A stretch of 55,621 nucleotides of DNA from Desulfosporosinus cupriresistens (GTDB taxonomy: Bacteria; Bacillota; Desulfitobacteriia; Desulfitobacteriales; Desulfitobacteriaceae): assembly GCF_001707885.1 (NCBI RefSeq), contig NZ_MASS01000026.1, positions 1-55,621 of the forward strand. The letters run 5' to 3'. This document shows, one piece after another, positions 37,565 to 45,782 of the stretch (the stretch's first letter is position 1; each line of letters starts with the position of its first letter). The notes beneath the pieces are model-generated. The model ran no database searches. It saw only the letters and a list, made by a program, of their open reading frames with translations, and was not told the DNA's origin. The position numbers and the translations under genes are program-made.

Positions 37565-38683
37565 CTAGCACTCTCGGGCTAATACATAATGTTGGCCTGG
37601 TAATTGTTTGACTTTTCCTCCTAATTGTAGCTCTAATAAAGCCAGCGAAATGGTGGATACTGGCAATGTTGAATGGATAGCAATTTGATCAATATGCAGA
37701 GGGACATCGCTTAACTGCTGTAGAATTGACAGATGATCCAATTCGGCAGGATGCACCGTTTCTTTAGGTAAAAGTTCTTTGTTCAATGAAATTTGGGTCG
37801 CATATTTGGACCATGCCGGTAGCTCATTACAAATATCTTCGATCCTTTCCACTATTTTTGCTCCCTGGCGTATTAAATGATGAGGCCCCCGGCTCACTGG
37901 ACTAAAGATCGGCCCTGGGACTGCAAATACTTCTCGTCCTTGGTCCAAAGCAAAATCAACTGTAATCAAAGCTCCGCTTCTTTCCGCTGCTTCCACGACC
38001 ACAACCCCATAAGAACACCCGCTAATCAATCGATTACGCGCAGGAAAATGCAACGCATTCGGTGGAGTACCGGGCGTAAATTCACTAATTAAAGCGCCTT
38101 TTTCTAAAATGTCTTCAGCTAGGCGCTGGTTTTCCAAAGGATAAATTCGGTCAAGACCACAGCCAAGAAAAGCCCAAGTCGTCCCCTGACTGTCGAGAGC
38201 GCCTTGATGAGCAGCAGTATCAATCCCTCTGGCGAGACCACTGGCAATGACAATCCCTTTAGCTGCAGCGTCACGCGCCAAGACTCGTGCTGCAGATTTA
38301 CCATAAGTGGTCGCTTGGCGTGAGCCTACAAAAGCTAACACCTCTGCATCACCTCGAAGATACCCCCGATAATAGAGCAGAGGGGGTGCCCCCGCCAGCT
38401 CAAGTAACAGATGGGGATAATTACTTTCATCCGGCGTGATCAGCATAATTCCCTGTTGACTCAGTGCCGCTCCAATCTCCTGAGGATCAATGTCTTTTCT
38501 TACCTTTAAAATTTCTCTAATCCATTTTTCCTGATTAGCAACTTGAAGATAGCTGCTTTGTGGAGCCTCCCATGCTTTTACTGCACTACCGAAGTGAGCA
38601 ATAAGCTGCCGTAAATGTTGACTTCCTACACCTTTAATCGTGCGGAAAGCCGCTCGAATAATCTTTTCCTCTTCTATCCCCAT
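37565..38683 (-). CDS. dprA: DNA-processing protein DprA/Smf
   Basis: Loads RecA onto incoming single-stranded DNA during natural transformation and is also kept in species not known to be competent. The 372-residue protein has an N-terminal helix-hairpin-helix/SAM-like region (about 1-80). The Rossmann-type core carries VGSRQATTYGK (about 118-128) and SGLARGIDTAAH (about 153-164), and a C-terminal winged-helix domain lies at about 305-365. It is the first gene of the dprA-topA-trmFO-xerC run. The accessory block separates it from comM, another competence-linked gene. Confidence 0.96.
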   Translation of the reverse strand: MGIEEEKIIRAAFRTIKGVGSQHLRQLIAHFGSAVKAWEAPQSSYLQVANQEKWIREILKVRKDIDPQEIGAALSQQGIMLITPDESNYPHLLLELAGAPPLLYYRGYLRGDAEVLAFVGSRQATTYGKSAARVLARDAAAKGIVIASGLARGIDTAAHQGALDSQGTTWAFLGCGLDRIYPLENQRLAEDILEKGALISEFTPGTPPNALHFPARNRLISGCSYGVVVVEAAERSGALITVDFALDQGREVFAVPGPIFSPVSRGPHHLIRQGAKIVERIEDICNELPAWSKYATQISLNKELLPKETVHPAELDHLSILQQLSDVPLHIDQIAIHSTLPVSTISLALLELQLGGKVKQLPGQHYVLAREC

Positions 38684-38856
38684 GCATATTCCCTCCCTTG
38701 CCCTCCTTTTCGGGACAAAAGGATGTATCTCCTGCGTAGAGAATTGTCGAATATTCTTGTTTTAGGTGAAATAGTGCAGCAAAAACAATGTAGTCCACAG
38801 TTTTTCAACTCGTATTGGCTTCATAACTTTGATGGTAAATTGTGCTTTACTTACCT
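38684..38856. other. 173-bp gap between Ku and dprA, no gene seen
   Basis: Plus-strand codons are open here, but there is no ribosome binding site and the stretch runs into Ku antisense. I see no strong hairpin or terminator after Ku. Confidence 0.35.
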
Positions 38857-39792
38857 CTATGCTCCTTTGGCCCGTTTGGTTGTCCGTTTTCGAGGGGTCA
38901 AGGTAGATTTCGGTTTCTCAACGCTAAGTTGATCTTCGACTGACGTTACACTCTCAACTGGTGCTTTTGGAGCTTCTGATAACACTGGCTTGTCTACGTT
39001 TGATGCTTCAGTAGTCGCCAGTTTACCCTTTTCTTTTTCCGTCAGCGCAATACTTGCTCGCAGGGCTTCCATAAGATCGACTACTTTTCTTCCTTTTTCT
39101 GGAGCCTCTACTTTAAAGTTCTGACCTGTTACTCTGCTTTCGATTAATTCCGACATTTGTTCATGTAACTCATCGTGATATTTTTCAGGATCAAAGGGAC
39201 GCGCTAAATTATCAATTAATTGACGAGCCATTGTCAATTCTGTTTCTGTCGGAACAACCCGCTCCCAGACTGTATCCATATGGCGGATTTCCTGCGGATA
39301 ATACATCGTTTCCATCACAAGGCCTTGTTCAAAAACACGTAGACAAGCCAAATGCTGTTTGGAACGCATAGTTACCCGTGCCAAAGCGACTTTCCCACTC
39401 TCCTCCATAGCCTGACATAGTAAACGATAAGCCTTCTGGGCAGTTTCTTCAGGGGATAAATAGTATGATTTTTGATAATATATAGGGTCAATCTCTTTTA
39501 AATCAATAAAATCAAGAATATCAATTGAGCGGCTCATAGGTTGTTCCAGCGCAGCAAGATCCTCATCATTTAAAACAACATACTGGTCTTTATCGTATTC
39601 GTATCCCTTAATTAAATCTGCAGCTTCAACTTCCAGATCACAGGATGGGCATTTCTTGATCGAACGAATCCTGTGGTGGCAGTCTTTATGAAGATAATTA
39701 AACTTAAACTCCTTAGATTCTGTAGCCGCATGCATTTTAACCGGAACATTAACCAAACCAAAACTGATTGATCCCTTCCATAACGTATGCAT
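38857..39792 (-). CDS. ku: Ku family DNA end-binding protein (non-homologous end joining)
   Basis: Bacterial Ku forms a homodimeric ring on double-strand breaks and recruits ligase D. The 311-residue chain begins with the family-typical LWKGSISFGLVNVPVKM (4-20). A CHHR...CPSC cluster (about 38-51) and the core beta-barrel follow to about 230. The C-terminal tail from about 250 is long, variable and basic at the end (TPRKRTTKRAKGA), as in many spore-former Ku proteins. GGGAGG precedes the ATG. No ligD lies in this window. The neighbour is a divergent spore protein gene, consistent with repair at germination, which is an inference. Confidence 0.95.
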   Translation of the reverse strand: MHTLWKGSISFGLVNVPVKMHAATESKEFKFNYLHKDCHHRIRSIKKCPSCDLEVEAADLIKGYEYDKDQYVVLNDEDLAALEQPMSRSIDILDFIDLKEIDPIYYQKSYYLSPEETAQKAYRLLCQAMEESGKVALARVTMRSKQHLACLRVFEQGLVMETMYYPQEIRHMDTVWERVVPTETELTMARQLIDNLARPFDPEKYHDELHEQMSELIESRVTGQNFKVEAPEKGRKVVDLMEALRASIALTEKEKGKLATTEASNVDKPVLSEAPKAPVESVTSVEDQLSVEKPKSTLTPRKRTTKRAKGA

Positions 39793-39870
39793 TTAACATT
39801 CCTCCCGACTTTAGTGTAAACATGAAAAGGTTTATTAATGCAACCACATTAAAGACCTCCCTAGAAAGAC

Positions 39871-39899
39871 AAAAACTCTGTTCTTTATTGAACAAAGTT
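39871..39899 (-). terminator. Terminator-like hairpin in the Ku upstream region
   Basis: AACTTTGTTC (39899-39890) and GAACAGAGTT (39883-39874) pair on the minus strand around AATAAA, followed by TTTTTGTC. It lies about 80 nt before the Ku start and after a TATAAT-like -10 near 39931-39936. It could be an attenuator of Ku or stop read-through from the glucosidase gene. Confidence 0.5.
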
Positions 39900-40028
39900 A
39901 ATAAATTCTCCTTATTGGGGTATAGTTAATTATACAGTTATTACTTGACTTCATCATAAACAAATCTCAAATTAATTATACTGTGGTATCAATGATAATT
40001 TTATGGTTACTCGTTCCTACTTTACCAA

Positions 40029-40056
40029 GAAAATTCGAGTTCTTTCACACATACTA
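40029..40056 (+). promoter_or_regulatory. Sigma-G/sigma-F-type promoter of the spore protein gene
   Basis: CATACTA at 40050-40056 matches the forespore -10 consensus, with GAAAA 16 bp upstream as a weak -35. It sits about 80 bp before the start codon, the expected place for a forespore-expressed gene. Confidence 0.6.
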
Positions 40057-40137
40057 TCTTGGACATCAAGCTATACTAATATCACTTTCATCAACAGTGT
40101 TGTTGAAAGAAACTGTCCAATCGGAAGGAGGATTCTC

Positions 40138-40323
40138 ATGTCAAGACAACGTAAAAGCATCATGTCTTACGAGTTGAAGGAACAAATTGCTCAAGAGTTA
40201 GGTTTTGCGGGGACCCTTCGCCAAGAAGGATTTGGAGGGGTTTCTTCAAGAGACTGTGGCAACATGGTGAAAATGGCCATTGAAATGGCAGAACGCAAAC
40301 TCCCCGGGAACAACCCTATGTAA
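40138..40323 (+). CDS. Alpha/beta-type small acid-soluble spore protein
   Basis: Coats spore DNA and protects it from UV and heat until germination protease (GPR) degrades it. The 61-residue protein has the two conserved family blocks, LKEQIAQELGF (about 13-23) and EGFGGVSSRDCGNMVKMAIEMAE (in parts, about 30-52). The unusual feature is Cys in place of the common Ala or similar residue in SRDCGNMV. ATG has GGAAGGAGG 6 nt upstream. It is the only clear plus-strand gene in the window, is read from a forespore-type promoter, ends at its own terminator, and lies head-to-head with Ku. Confidence 0.92.
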   Translation: MSRQRKSIMSYELKEQIAQELGFAGTLRQEGFGGVSSRDCGNMVKMAIEMAERKLPGNNPM

Positions 40324-40350
40324 CAATGTGGTTTGAATCTCACTTTAAAA

Positions 40351-40385
40351 GCCGAGCAATATTTATCTTGCTCGGCCTATTTAAT
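40351..40385. terminator. Terminator between the spore protein and glucosidase genes, usable both ways
   Basis: GCCGAGCAA (40351-40359) and TTGCTCGGC (40368-40376) form a perfect 9-bp stem. The plus strand continues CTATTTAATC and the minus strand TTTTAAAG. It separates two convergent genes. Confidence 0.85.
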
Positions 40386-40440
40386 CTTCAGTATCATTAC
40401 TAAAATACATTTTAGATATACTACCCTTACGCTAAAACCA

Positions 40441-42198
40441 TTAGCTTAAAGAATAAACACTAGCTTCGAAGGGTCTAACCTCTATTTCTAATGCGAAATT
40501 TGTGCTACTGTAGTTGCTGATCAATAATTGACTCTCCTGATATCTGATATCTTCAGAGAGATTTAAGCACTTAACTTCTGCAGAGAAATTAAGAATGACA
40601 AGTATCTTCTCTTCGCTGTTATTCCCGAAAATGTCCTTTTCAGCCTTTTGTATTTCTGCGAGCTTCTTTTTTCCACAGCCCGGAACTCTTCTTAATTTGG
40701 GAACACGTAAATATACATAGAGATGTTCATCATTTGGACATAGGAGACGGTAATCCCCATAAATGAGAACAGCTTTTTCTTTTCTAAGCTTAATAAGTTG
40801 ACGATAATAGTGAAAAACTGAGTCTGGGTTTGCTAAATTTTCTTCGACATTAACCTCAGGATAATTAGGATTTAAATTAATCCATGGTTTACCCGCCGTA
40901 AAACCTGCATGCTCTGAGTTGTTCCATTGCATAGGTGTGCGTGCATTATCCCGACTGCGCGCATGTATTATGTCCATAACTTGCTCCATCTTAATTCCGG
41001 CGGCAATGGCTTCTTTATAAAAATTGAGTGTATCAATATCCCGGTAATATGAGATATCAGGGAATTTGACGTTAGTCATCCCAATCTCTTCACCTTGGTA
41101 AATATACGGTGTTCCCTGTAAAGTATGAAGCATTGTTGCCAGCATTTTGGCAGACTGTACCCGAAACTTATGGTCATCTCCAAAACGGGATACAGCACGC
41201 GGTTGGTCATGATTATTGAGGAATAGACTATTCCAACCAATTCCTTCAAGAAAATCTTGCCAATCACTGATAATCCTTTTGAAATCAATAAGTTTCCAAG
41301 GTACTATTTTCCATTTATCTCCGTCGCCATAGTCCAGTTCTAATAGTTCGAACAAAAACACCATACTAAGTTCATGACGATCTTCACCGACCAAAAGCTC
41401 AGCCTTTTCACAATTCACACCCGGAGTCTCACCCACTGTCATAATATCAAACTTTGAGAGAACCTTTGCATGCATCTCCCGTAGAAAATAGTGTAGACGC
41501 GGTCCATTACGGTAATAATCTCTTCCCCACTGATAAGGTCCCTCTTTAGCTCCGGAGGCATCGGGCAGTCCTTCAGCCTTGGAAATTAGATTAATAACAT
41601 CCATCCTGAAACCATCTATCCCTTTTTTCAACCACCAAGTCATCATATCATAAACATCATGACGTAAAGCTTTGTTCTCCCAGTTGAGGTCCGGCTGTCT
41701 ATCGGAGAATAGATGGAGATAATATTCTCCCGTTATTGGATCATATTCCCAGGCTGAACCTCCAAATTCCGAAGCCCAGTTATTTGGTTCCCTGCCATTG
41801 TCTTGACCTTTTCGCCAAATGTAATAGTTTCTGTAAGGATTATCTAGCGAAGAACGAGAAGCCACGAACCAAGGATGTTCATCAGAAGTGTGGTTAACTA
41901 CAAGATCCATGATCAACTTCATACCTCGTTGATGAACTTCGTTTAATAACTCTTCCCAGTCATCCATTGTGCCAAATCCGTCCATTATTTTATAATAGTC
42001 ACTAATGTCATATCCGTTATCATAATACGGGGACTTATACACTGGACAAAGCCAAATAATGTTCACCCCGAGAAACTGCAGATAATCGAGCTTTTGGATG
42101 ATTCCCTTTAAATCCCCGTTCCCATCAGCATTGCTATCCAGAAAACTACGCGGATAAATCTGATAAACTGTACCCTCTTTCCACCAAGCTTTTTGCAT
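40441..42198 (-). CDS. GH13 alpha-glucosidase, oligo-1,6-glucosidase type
   Basis: Cytosolic glycoside hydrolase acting on the non-reducing end of small alpha-glucosides. The 585-residue chain has the GH13 barrel with NHTSDEHPW (about 102-110), the nucleophile Asp200 in GFRMDVIN, the acid/base Glu257 in TVGETPG and Asp331 in NNHDQP. Val after the nucleophile is the residue linked to alpha-1,6 preference in oligo-1,6-glucosidases (Thr in alpha-1,4 or sucrose enzymes). I chose ATG at 42198 with AAGGGG 8 nt upstream. There is no signal peptide. No sugar transporter or regulator is adjacent; it starts 2 bp after a 45-codon ORF, suggesting coupling. Confidence 0.93.
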   Translation of the reverse strand: MQKAWWKEGTVYQIYPRSFLDSNADGNGDLKGIIQKLDYLQFLGVNIIWLCPVYKSPYYDNGYDISDYYKIMDGFGTMDDWEELLNEVHQRGMKLIMDLVVNHTSDEHPWFVASRSSLDNPYRNYYIWRKGQDNGREPNNWASEFGGSAWEYDPITGEYYLHLFSDRQPDLNWENKALRHDVYDMMTWWLKKGIDGFRMDVINLISKAEGLPDASGAKEGPYQWGRDYYRNGPRLHYFLREMHAKVLSKFDIMTVGETPGVNCEKAELLVGEDRHELSMVFLFELLELDYGDGDKWKIVPWKLIDFKRIISDWQDFLEGIGWNSLFLNNHDQPRAVSRFGDDHKFRVQSAKMLATMLHTLQGTPYIYQGEEIGMTNVKFPDISYYRDIDTLNFYKEAIAAGIKMEQVMDIIHARSRDNARTPMQWNNSEHAGFTAGKPWINLNPNYPEVNVEENLANPDSVFHYYRQLIKLRKEKAVLIYGDYRLLCPNDEHLYVYLRVPKLRRVPGCGKKKLAEIQKAEKDIFGNNSEEKILVILNFSAEVKCLNLSEDIRYQESQLLISNYSSTNFALEIEVRPFEASVYSLS

Positions 42199-42199
42199 C

Positions 42200-42337
42200 T
42201 TAGGCACCCCTTGAAGTCGTTGATATAGTAAATGTATCGTTAGCCTCATCCGGCGAAATGCCATCAAATTTTTGCAAAGACTCGAGTTCCACTAAGGCTA
42301 AAATAGCTTCTGCAATCTGTTTTTCTCGTTCGGTCAT
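42200..42337 (-). CDS. 45-codon small ORF directly upstream of the glucosidase
   Basis: The ATG has GGAGG with good spacing. The product begins MTEREKQIAEAILALVE and ends in a Ser/Thr-rich tail (FTISTTSRGA). The N-terminal half is an amphipathic helix rich in Glu, Ala and Leu; I recognise no family. The stop lies 1 bp before the glucosidase ATG, and the glucosidase Shine-Dalgarno lies inside its last codons. That arrangement fits a coupled leader gene. It could equally be a fortuitous frame. Confidence 0.45.
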   Translation of the reverse strand: MTEREKQIAEAILALVELESLQKFDGISPDEANDTFTISTTSRGA

Positions 42338-42661
42338 TTTCTTCCTCCAAACCAGCCTTTATTCTATTTCCCTTGTGCTAGGTGATTTAACCAACCTCGC
42401 TAGTAATTCCAATATTTCCTCATAATTATGCATATGAACGCTGGTAAGTGACTGTGCGCCTGCCCGACCCATATTCAATATTCGTCTTCAGCATCACAAA
42501 GAAATCTATCCGGTTCATATCACCTGTAGCCAATATAGAAACCATAATTCTTCCTTTTCAACTTGTTTTCAAACAACCAAGGACCGCATTTTTCGGCATT
42601 TTTACTGACAACTTAATTTTTGTCATTTGTCTAACTCCTTAAACACACGTGGTTTCATTAT
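42338..42661 (-). pseudogene. Gene-poor stretch with short broken frames, possibly decayed
   Basis: About 320 bp with no long ORF. Two very short minus-strand frames have ribosome-binding-site-like sequences: 42558-42626 (22 codons, starts MTKIKLSVKMP, AAGGAG upstream) and 42426-42545 (39 codons, starts MVSILATGDMNR). A third overlapping frame ends in LELLARLVKSPSTREIE. The pattern suggests a gene broken by stops and frameshifts, but I cannot name the ancestor. Confidence 0.3.
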
Positions 42662-42844
42662 TTAATAGATTAATTCTATTGCCTCACGATCCATAGTTTC
42701 AACGGGCTTAGGGCCAGCAATGTTACCCTTGACTTCACGTCGATTTTTTGTTGCTATCTCCTTTTTTTGTGCCATAGTAATATAACAAAGCCCGTACCCT
42801 AAGATTGAAAACAAGGAGGCCGTTACAAAAAAATCAAAGTCCAT
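42662..42844 (-). CDS. Small single-helix membrane protein of unknown function
   Basis: A 60-residue protein starting MDFDFFVTASLFSILGYGLCY, with one hydrophobic helix (about 5-24) followed by a charged tail with MAQKKEIATKNRREVKG. ATG at 42844 has GGAGGAGGG about 9-13 nt upstream; a longer in-frame start lacks such a site. It lies 57 bp after the lipoprotein gene and could be a fourth member of the regulator-kinase-lipoprotein transcript. No function is assigned. Confidence 0.5.
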   Translation of the reverse strand: MDFDFFVTASLFSILGYGLCYITMAQKKEIATKNRREVKGNIAGPKPVETMDREAIELIY

Positions 42845-42901
42845 TAATGAATACCCTCCTCCCCAGAATTCGTTTTTAAAATAGTTCATTAACACTAGAG
42901 G

Positions 42902-44395
42902 TCATTTCTCATTATCATAAGACATAACTTTAGCACCGTTGGCAAGAAATGCTTTCTCCCAATTATCGACATAAGATCCTGTGGCCCACTCAGCCATAAC
43001 CACAGTTTCTCCAATGTTCATGTCGATTTTAGTCAATGGCTCACTATCTAGTAAATCAGCACTGATTCCGTAGACATATAGCTTACTTTTCGTTATAACC
43101 AGGGCAATATCACGATTGGGCGAGGTAAAAGCATCCATAGCGTCTGGAATTCGGTCTTTAATGTTCTGCCAACTTAAGCACAATGTATCATAATAAGTCA
43201 ATTTAGCTGGAGGAATCAGATTAACGTTGTAGTCCATATAGTGAAGTTTACCTTCGTTTTGATAGTTAATTCTTCCTTGGAGGTACCAATGCCCATTTTT
43301 TCGGGTGAGCCCAAAATTCTCCTCAAATTTATCCTCATCGACCAAGCTAATCCCTTCATTGCTTAAAACTCTGAGGGGCCGGGCTCTGGCGCTTCTATAA
43401 GCAGTTAACCCGTTGGTCCCCAGTAAATCTGACAGCTTGATTCCACTTGATGCAGAGATTTTATCCACGGGTAGTACCTGCAAATGCTTAATGTCCCTTG
43501 AATCGTTTTCTATAGCCACGTAATCATTGCCAACATAATCAATTGTTTTAATAAAAGTCCCTTTATCAACTATTTTCTGATTAATTCCCATAACCCGTTC
43601 TTGCTTAACTGGTATCTTGGTAGTAACGTCGTGAGCTGATAGTTCATTTTCTATTTTTGTTCCATTCAGGGCATTACGCACCTGAAGCTCCCAAAAGCCA
43701 CTACTACGCGGGAAGAAAATATTATTATCCGTTAAAACCGAATGCAACTTTTTATTGTCCGCTGCTATCCACAATGTCTGATACTTGAAGTCATTCTCTA
43801 GTCCGCTGTTGCTATCTGACTCTGACGGTACTCTAAGCCCTACCAGAACACCCGATGTTCCCGGCTTGCTCTGATCGTTTGTATTAAATTCATTGGGGTT
43901 GGCCGTTGCTAAAGAATTATCCACCTGATCCGAAACTTTTTGGAGGTAGAGCGCATTGTTTTGGATAAAGCCTATAATCTTTGAATCATCAATTTTCATA
44001 AATTCACCCAAGAAATTCTCTGCTGCAGATACAGTAATGACATCAACTTCTTCACTTTCGGGCACTAAGGTGCTTGAAAGATTTAGATATTTAGTCATTA
44101 GATAATCTGTAGAATTTACCTTTTTGATCTTATAGGTAGGATTGCTCCAGACATAATCACCCAACATGGCTGCGTTCTGTGTAAATTGAGCGCTTTCACC
44201 TACCCAGTTTTGATTACCCTCACTGGAGTTCCCACTGCTCTTCAAGTCTTGGATTACCGTCCATTTCCCTTCCAGCGCGCAAACGGTTTTAAGCGGCGGG
44301 ATGATTTTACCCGCTGTTGTCCAGGAAAGATTGGTACATCCACTGAGCAAGAGGAGCACAAGACCGACAATCAACACCTTATAGATCCTAACCAC
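42902..44395 (-). CDS. Putative lipoprotein of unknown function in a two-component operon
   Basis: A 497-residue protein with a lipoprotein signal peptide (about 1-20, lipobox LLSGC), so it is probably anchored on the outer face of the membrane. The rest is beta-rich with many Asn, Ser and Asp, and has two regions of similar flavour that start with EGKWTVIQDL (about 42-51) and NGHWYLQGRINYQ (about 358-370). I recognise no enzyme or binding domain. Its start overlaps the upstream kinase end by 8 bp, a strong sign that it is coupled to the kinase. A sensor accessory or an output of the system is possible, but this is inference. Confidence 0.75.
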   Translation of the reverse strand: MVRIYKVLIVGLVLLLLSGCTNLSWTTAGKIIPPLKTVCALEGKWTVIQDLKSSGNSSEGNQNWVGESAQFTQNAAMLGDYVWSNPTYKIKKVNSTDYLMTKYLNLSSTLVPESEEVDVITVSAAENFLGEFMKIDDSKIIGFIQNNALYLQKVSDQVDNSLATANPNEFNTNDQSKPGTSGVLVGLRVPSESDSNSGLENDFKYQTLWIAADNKKLHSVLTDNNIFFPRSSGFWELQVRNALNGTKIENELSAHDVTTKIPVKQERVMGINQKIVDKGTFIKTIDYVGNDYVAIENDSRDIKHLQVLPVDKISASSGIKLSDLLGTNGLTAYRSARARPLRVLSNEGISLVDEDKFEENFGLTRKNGHWYLQGRINYQNEGKLHYMDYNVNLIPPAKLTYYDTLCLSWQNIKDRIPDAMDAFTSPNRDIALVITKSKLYVYGISADLLDSEPLTKIDMNIGETVVMAEWATGSYVDNWEKAFLANGAKVMSYDNEK

Positions 44396-45782
44396 AGGAA
44401 CTCGCCCCTTTAATTAGGTTAATGACAACGACTGTCCCTTGATTAACCTCACTGGTGATTTCCAACGTACCACCCATTAAATTAACAATCTCCTCGCAAA
44501 TTGATAGCCCGATTCCATTTTTGGAGCGTGAACTTTTCCCTTTATAAAACTTTTCTTTAACCATAGGTAGCTCGTCATCTGCTATTCCGCAGCCAGTATC
44601 CGTAATTGTAAAAATAAACCCTTCATTTTGAATCTCAACATTAAAAGTAATCCAGCCGCCCGCAGACGTAAAATTGAAAGCATTGTCCAAAATATTAATA
44701 AATAACTGTTTGAGCCTATTGGAATCTGTGATTAGGGATGGCAGATATTCCGGGTATTGGACGGTAAAATTGACTTTTTCTCGCACTGCCCTTGGGGTTA
44801 GTTGTTTGTGGATATATTCCATAAGATTGACCATGTTGATCTCTTCGTTTTGCAGCTTGATTCGGCCAGAGACAAACTTGGAAAAATCCAATAGTTCTTC
44901 CACCATATGAGTTAATCGTTCACTTTCTTTGGCAATAATACCTAGACCGTCATTTAGCATCTCTTTCTGTTGGAATTTTTCGTTTTGTAAAGTAATTGCC
45001 CAGCCCATAATCGATGTCAGTGGAGTTCGTAGCTCATGCGAAACCGACGAAATAAAATCATTTTTCAACTGTTCTTTTTTTACAATTTCATCAGCCATAT
45101 AGTTCAGCGTATCCGAAAGCTTGCCGATCTCATCTTCATGGGTTTTCTCACTCCGGGCCTTAAAATTGCCTGCTGCCATTTCTTGAGCCGCCTCCGTTAC
45201 TTCCTTTAATGGTACAATAATTGTATTGGCTAAAAAGATGCTTATGAAGCCAACAATAAAAACTACCACTAAACCTATGGAAATAAAAATATACGCTGTA
45301 TTTTGTATATCCTGATCAACGGCACTCAAAGAAGTGATAAAACGTAAAGCCCCCACTATTTGATTATTGGCTGTTAAAGGATAAGCAACAGCCATGACCT
45401 TTTGTCCATTTAATGTTCCAATCCATCTCCCAGTTTTACCATTTAAGGCATCTTGGATATCATTAACGTCTACATTTCCCGCTGGGATCACACCCAGCGA
45501 GTCCATCACAATGTGGCTATCTTGATCTACAATCTCGACTTCAGCATTACTTTGATTCCAGAATGCATCAACATTATAAAGAACGTTTTCCTGCAGAGAG
45601 GTGTCCGAAAAATACTTAGCATACAAAACAGCCGAGATCTTGATCTGGTTTGTGAGACTACCTTCCAAACTGCCATAGTAATTTTGCCGAACCGTATAAA
45701 TAAGTAGTACCTCAAGTATCGTAACTGTGATGATAATGACGACCATAAAATTAGCAGTCAGTCTTGCTCTAATACCTTTCAT
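44388..45782 (-). CDS. Membrane sensor histidine kinase (HAMP, HisKA, HATPase)
   Basis: 464 residues. Transmembrane helices at about 8-30 and 164-188 enclose an extracytoplasmic sensor region of about 130 residues (single Cache/PAS-like size). A HAMP domain follows (about 190-242), then HisKA with the phospho-acceptor His in SSVSHELRTPLTSIMGW (about 248-264). The ATPase domain has its N box in FINILDNAFNFT, DTGCGIADDELP and GIGLSICEEIV. Its ATG follows directly on the response-regulator stop (TAA-ATG), and its end overlaps the lipoprotein gene. The ligand is unknown. Confidence 0.92.
   Translation of the reverse strand: MKGIRARLTANFMVVIIITVTILEVLLIYTVRQNYYGSLEGSLTNQIKISAVLYAKYFSDTSLQENVLYNVDAFWNQSNAEVEIVDQDSHIVMDSLGVIPAGNVDVNDIQDALNGKTGRWIGTLNGQKVMAVAYPLTANNQIVGALRFITSLSAVDQDIQNTAYIFISIGLVVVFIVGFISIFLANTIIVPLKEVTEAAQEMAAGNFKARSEKTHEDEIGKLSDTLNYMADEIVKKEQLKNDFISSVSHELRTPLTSIMGWAITLQNEKFQQKEMLNDGLGIIAKESERLTHMVEELLDFSKFVSGRIKLQNEEINMVNLMEYIHKQLTPRAVREKVNFTVQYPEYLPSLITDSNRLKQLFINILDNAFNFTSAGGWITFNVEIQNEGFIFTITDTGCGIADDELPMVKEKFYKGKSSRSKNGIGLSICEEIVNLMGGTLEITSEVNQGTVVVINLIKGASSCG

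Noticed and set aside
42448..42642. 64-codon plus-strand frame upstream of the glucosidase region.
   Set aside because: No ribosome binding site and no recognisable composition; the region looks decayed on either strand.
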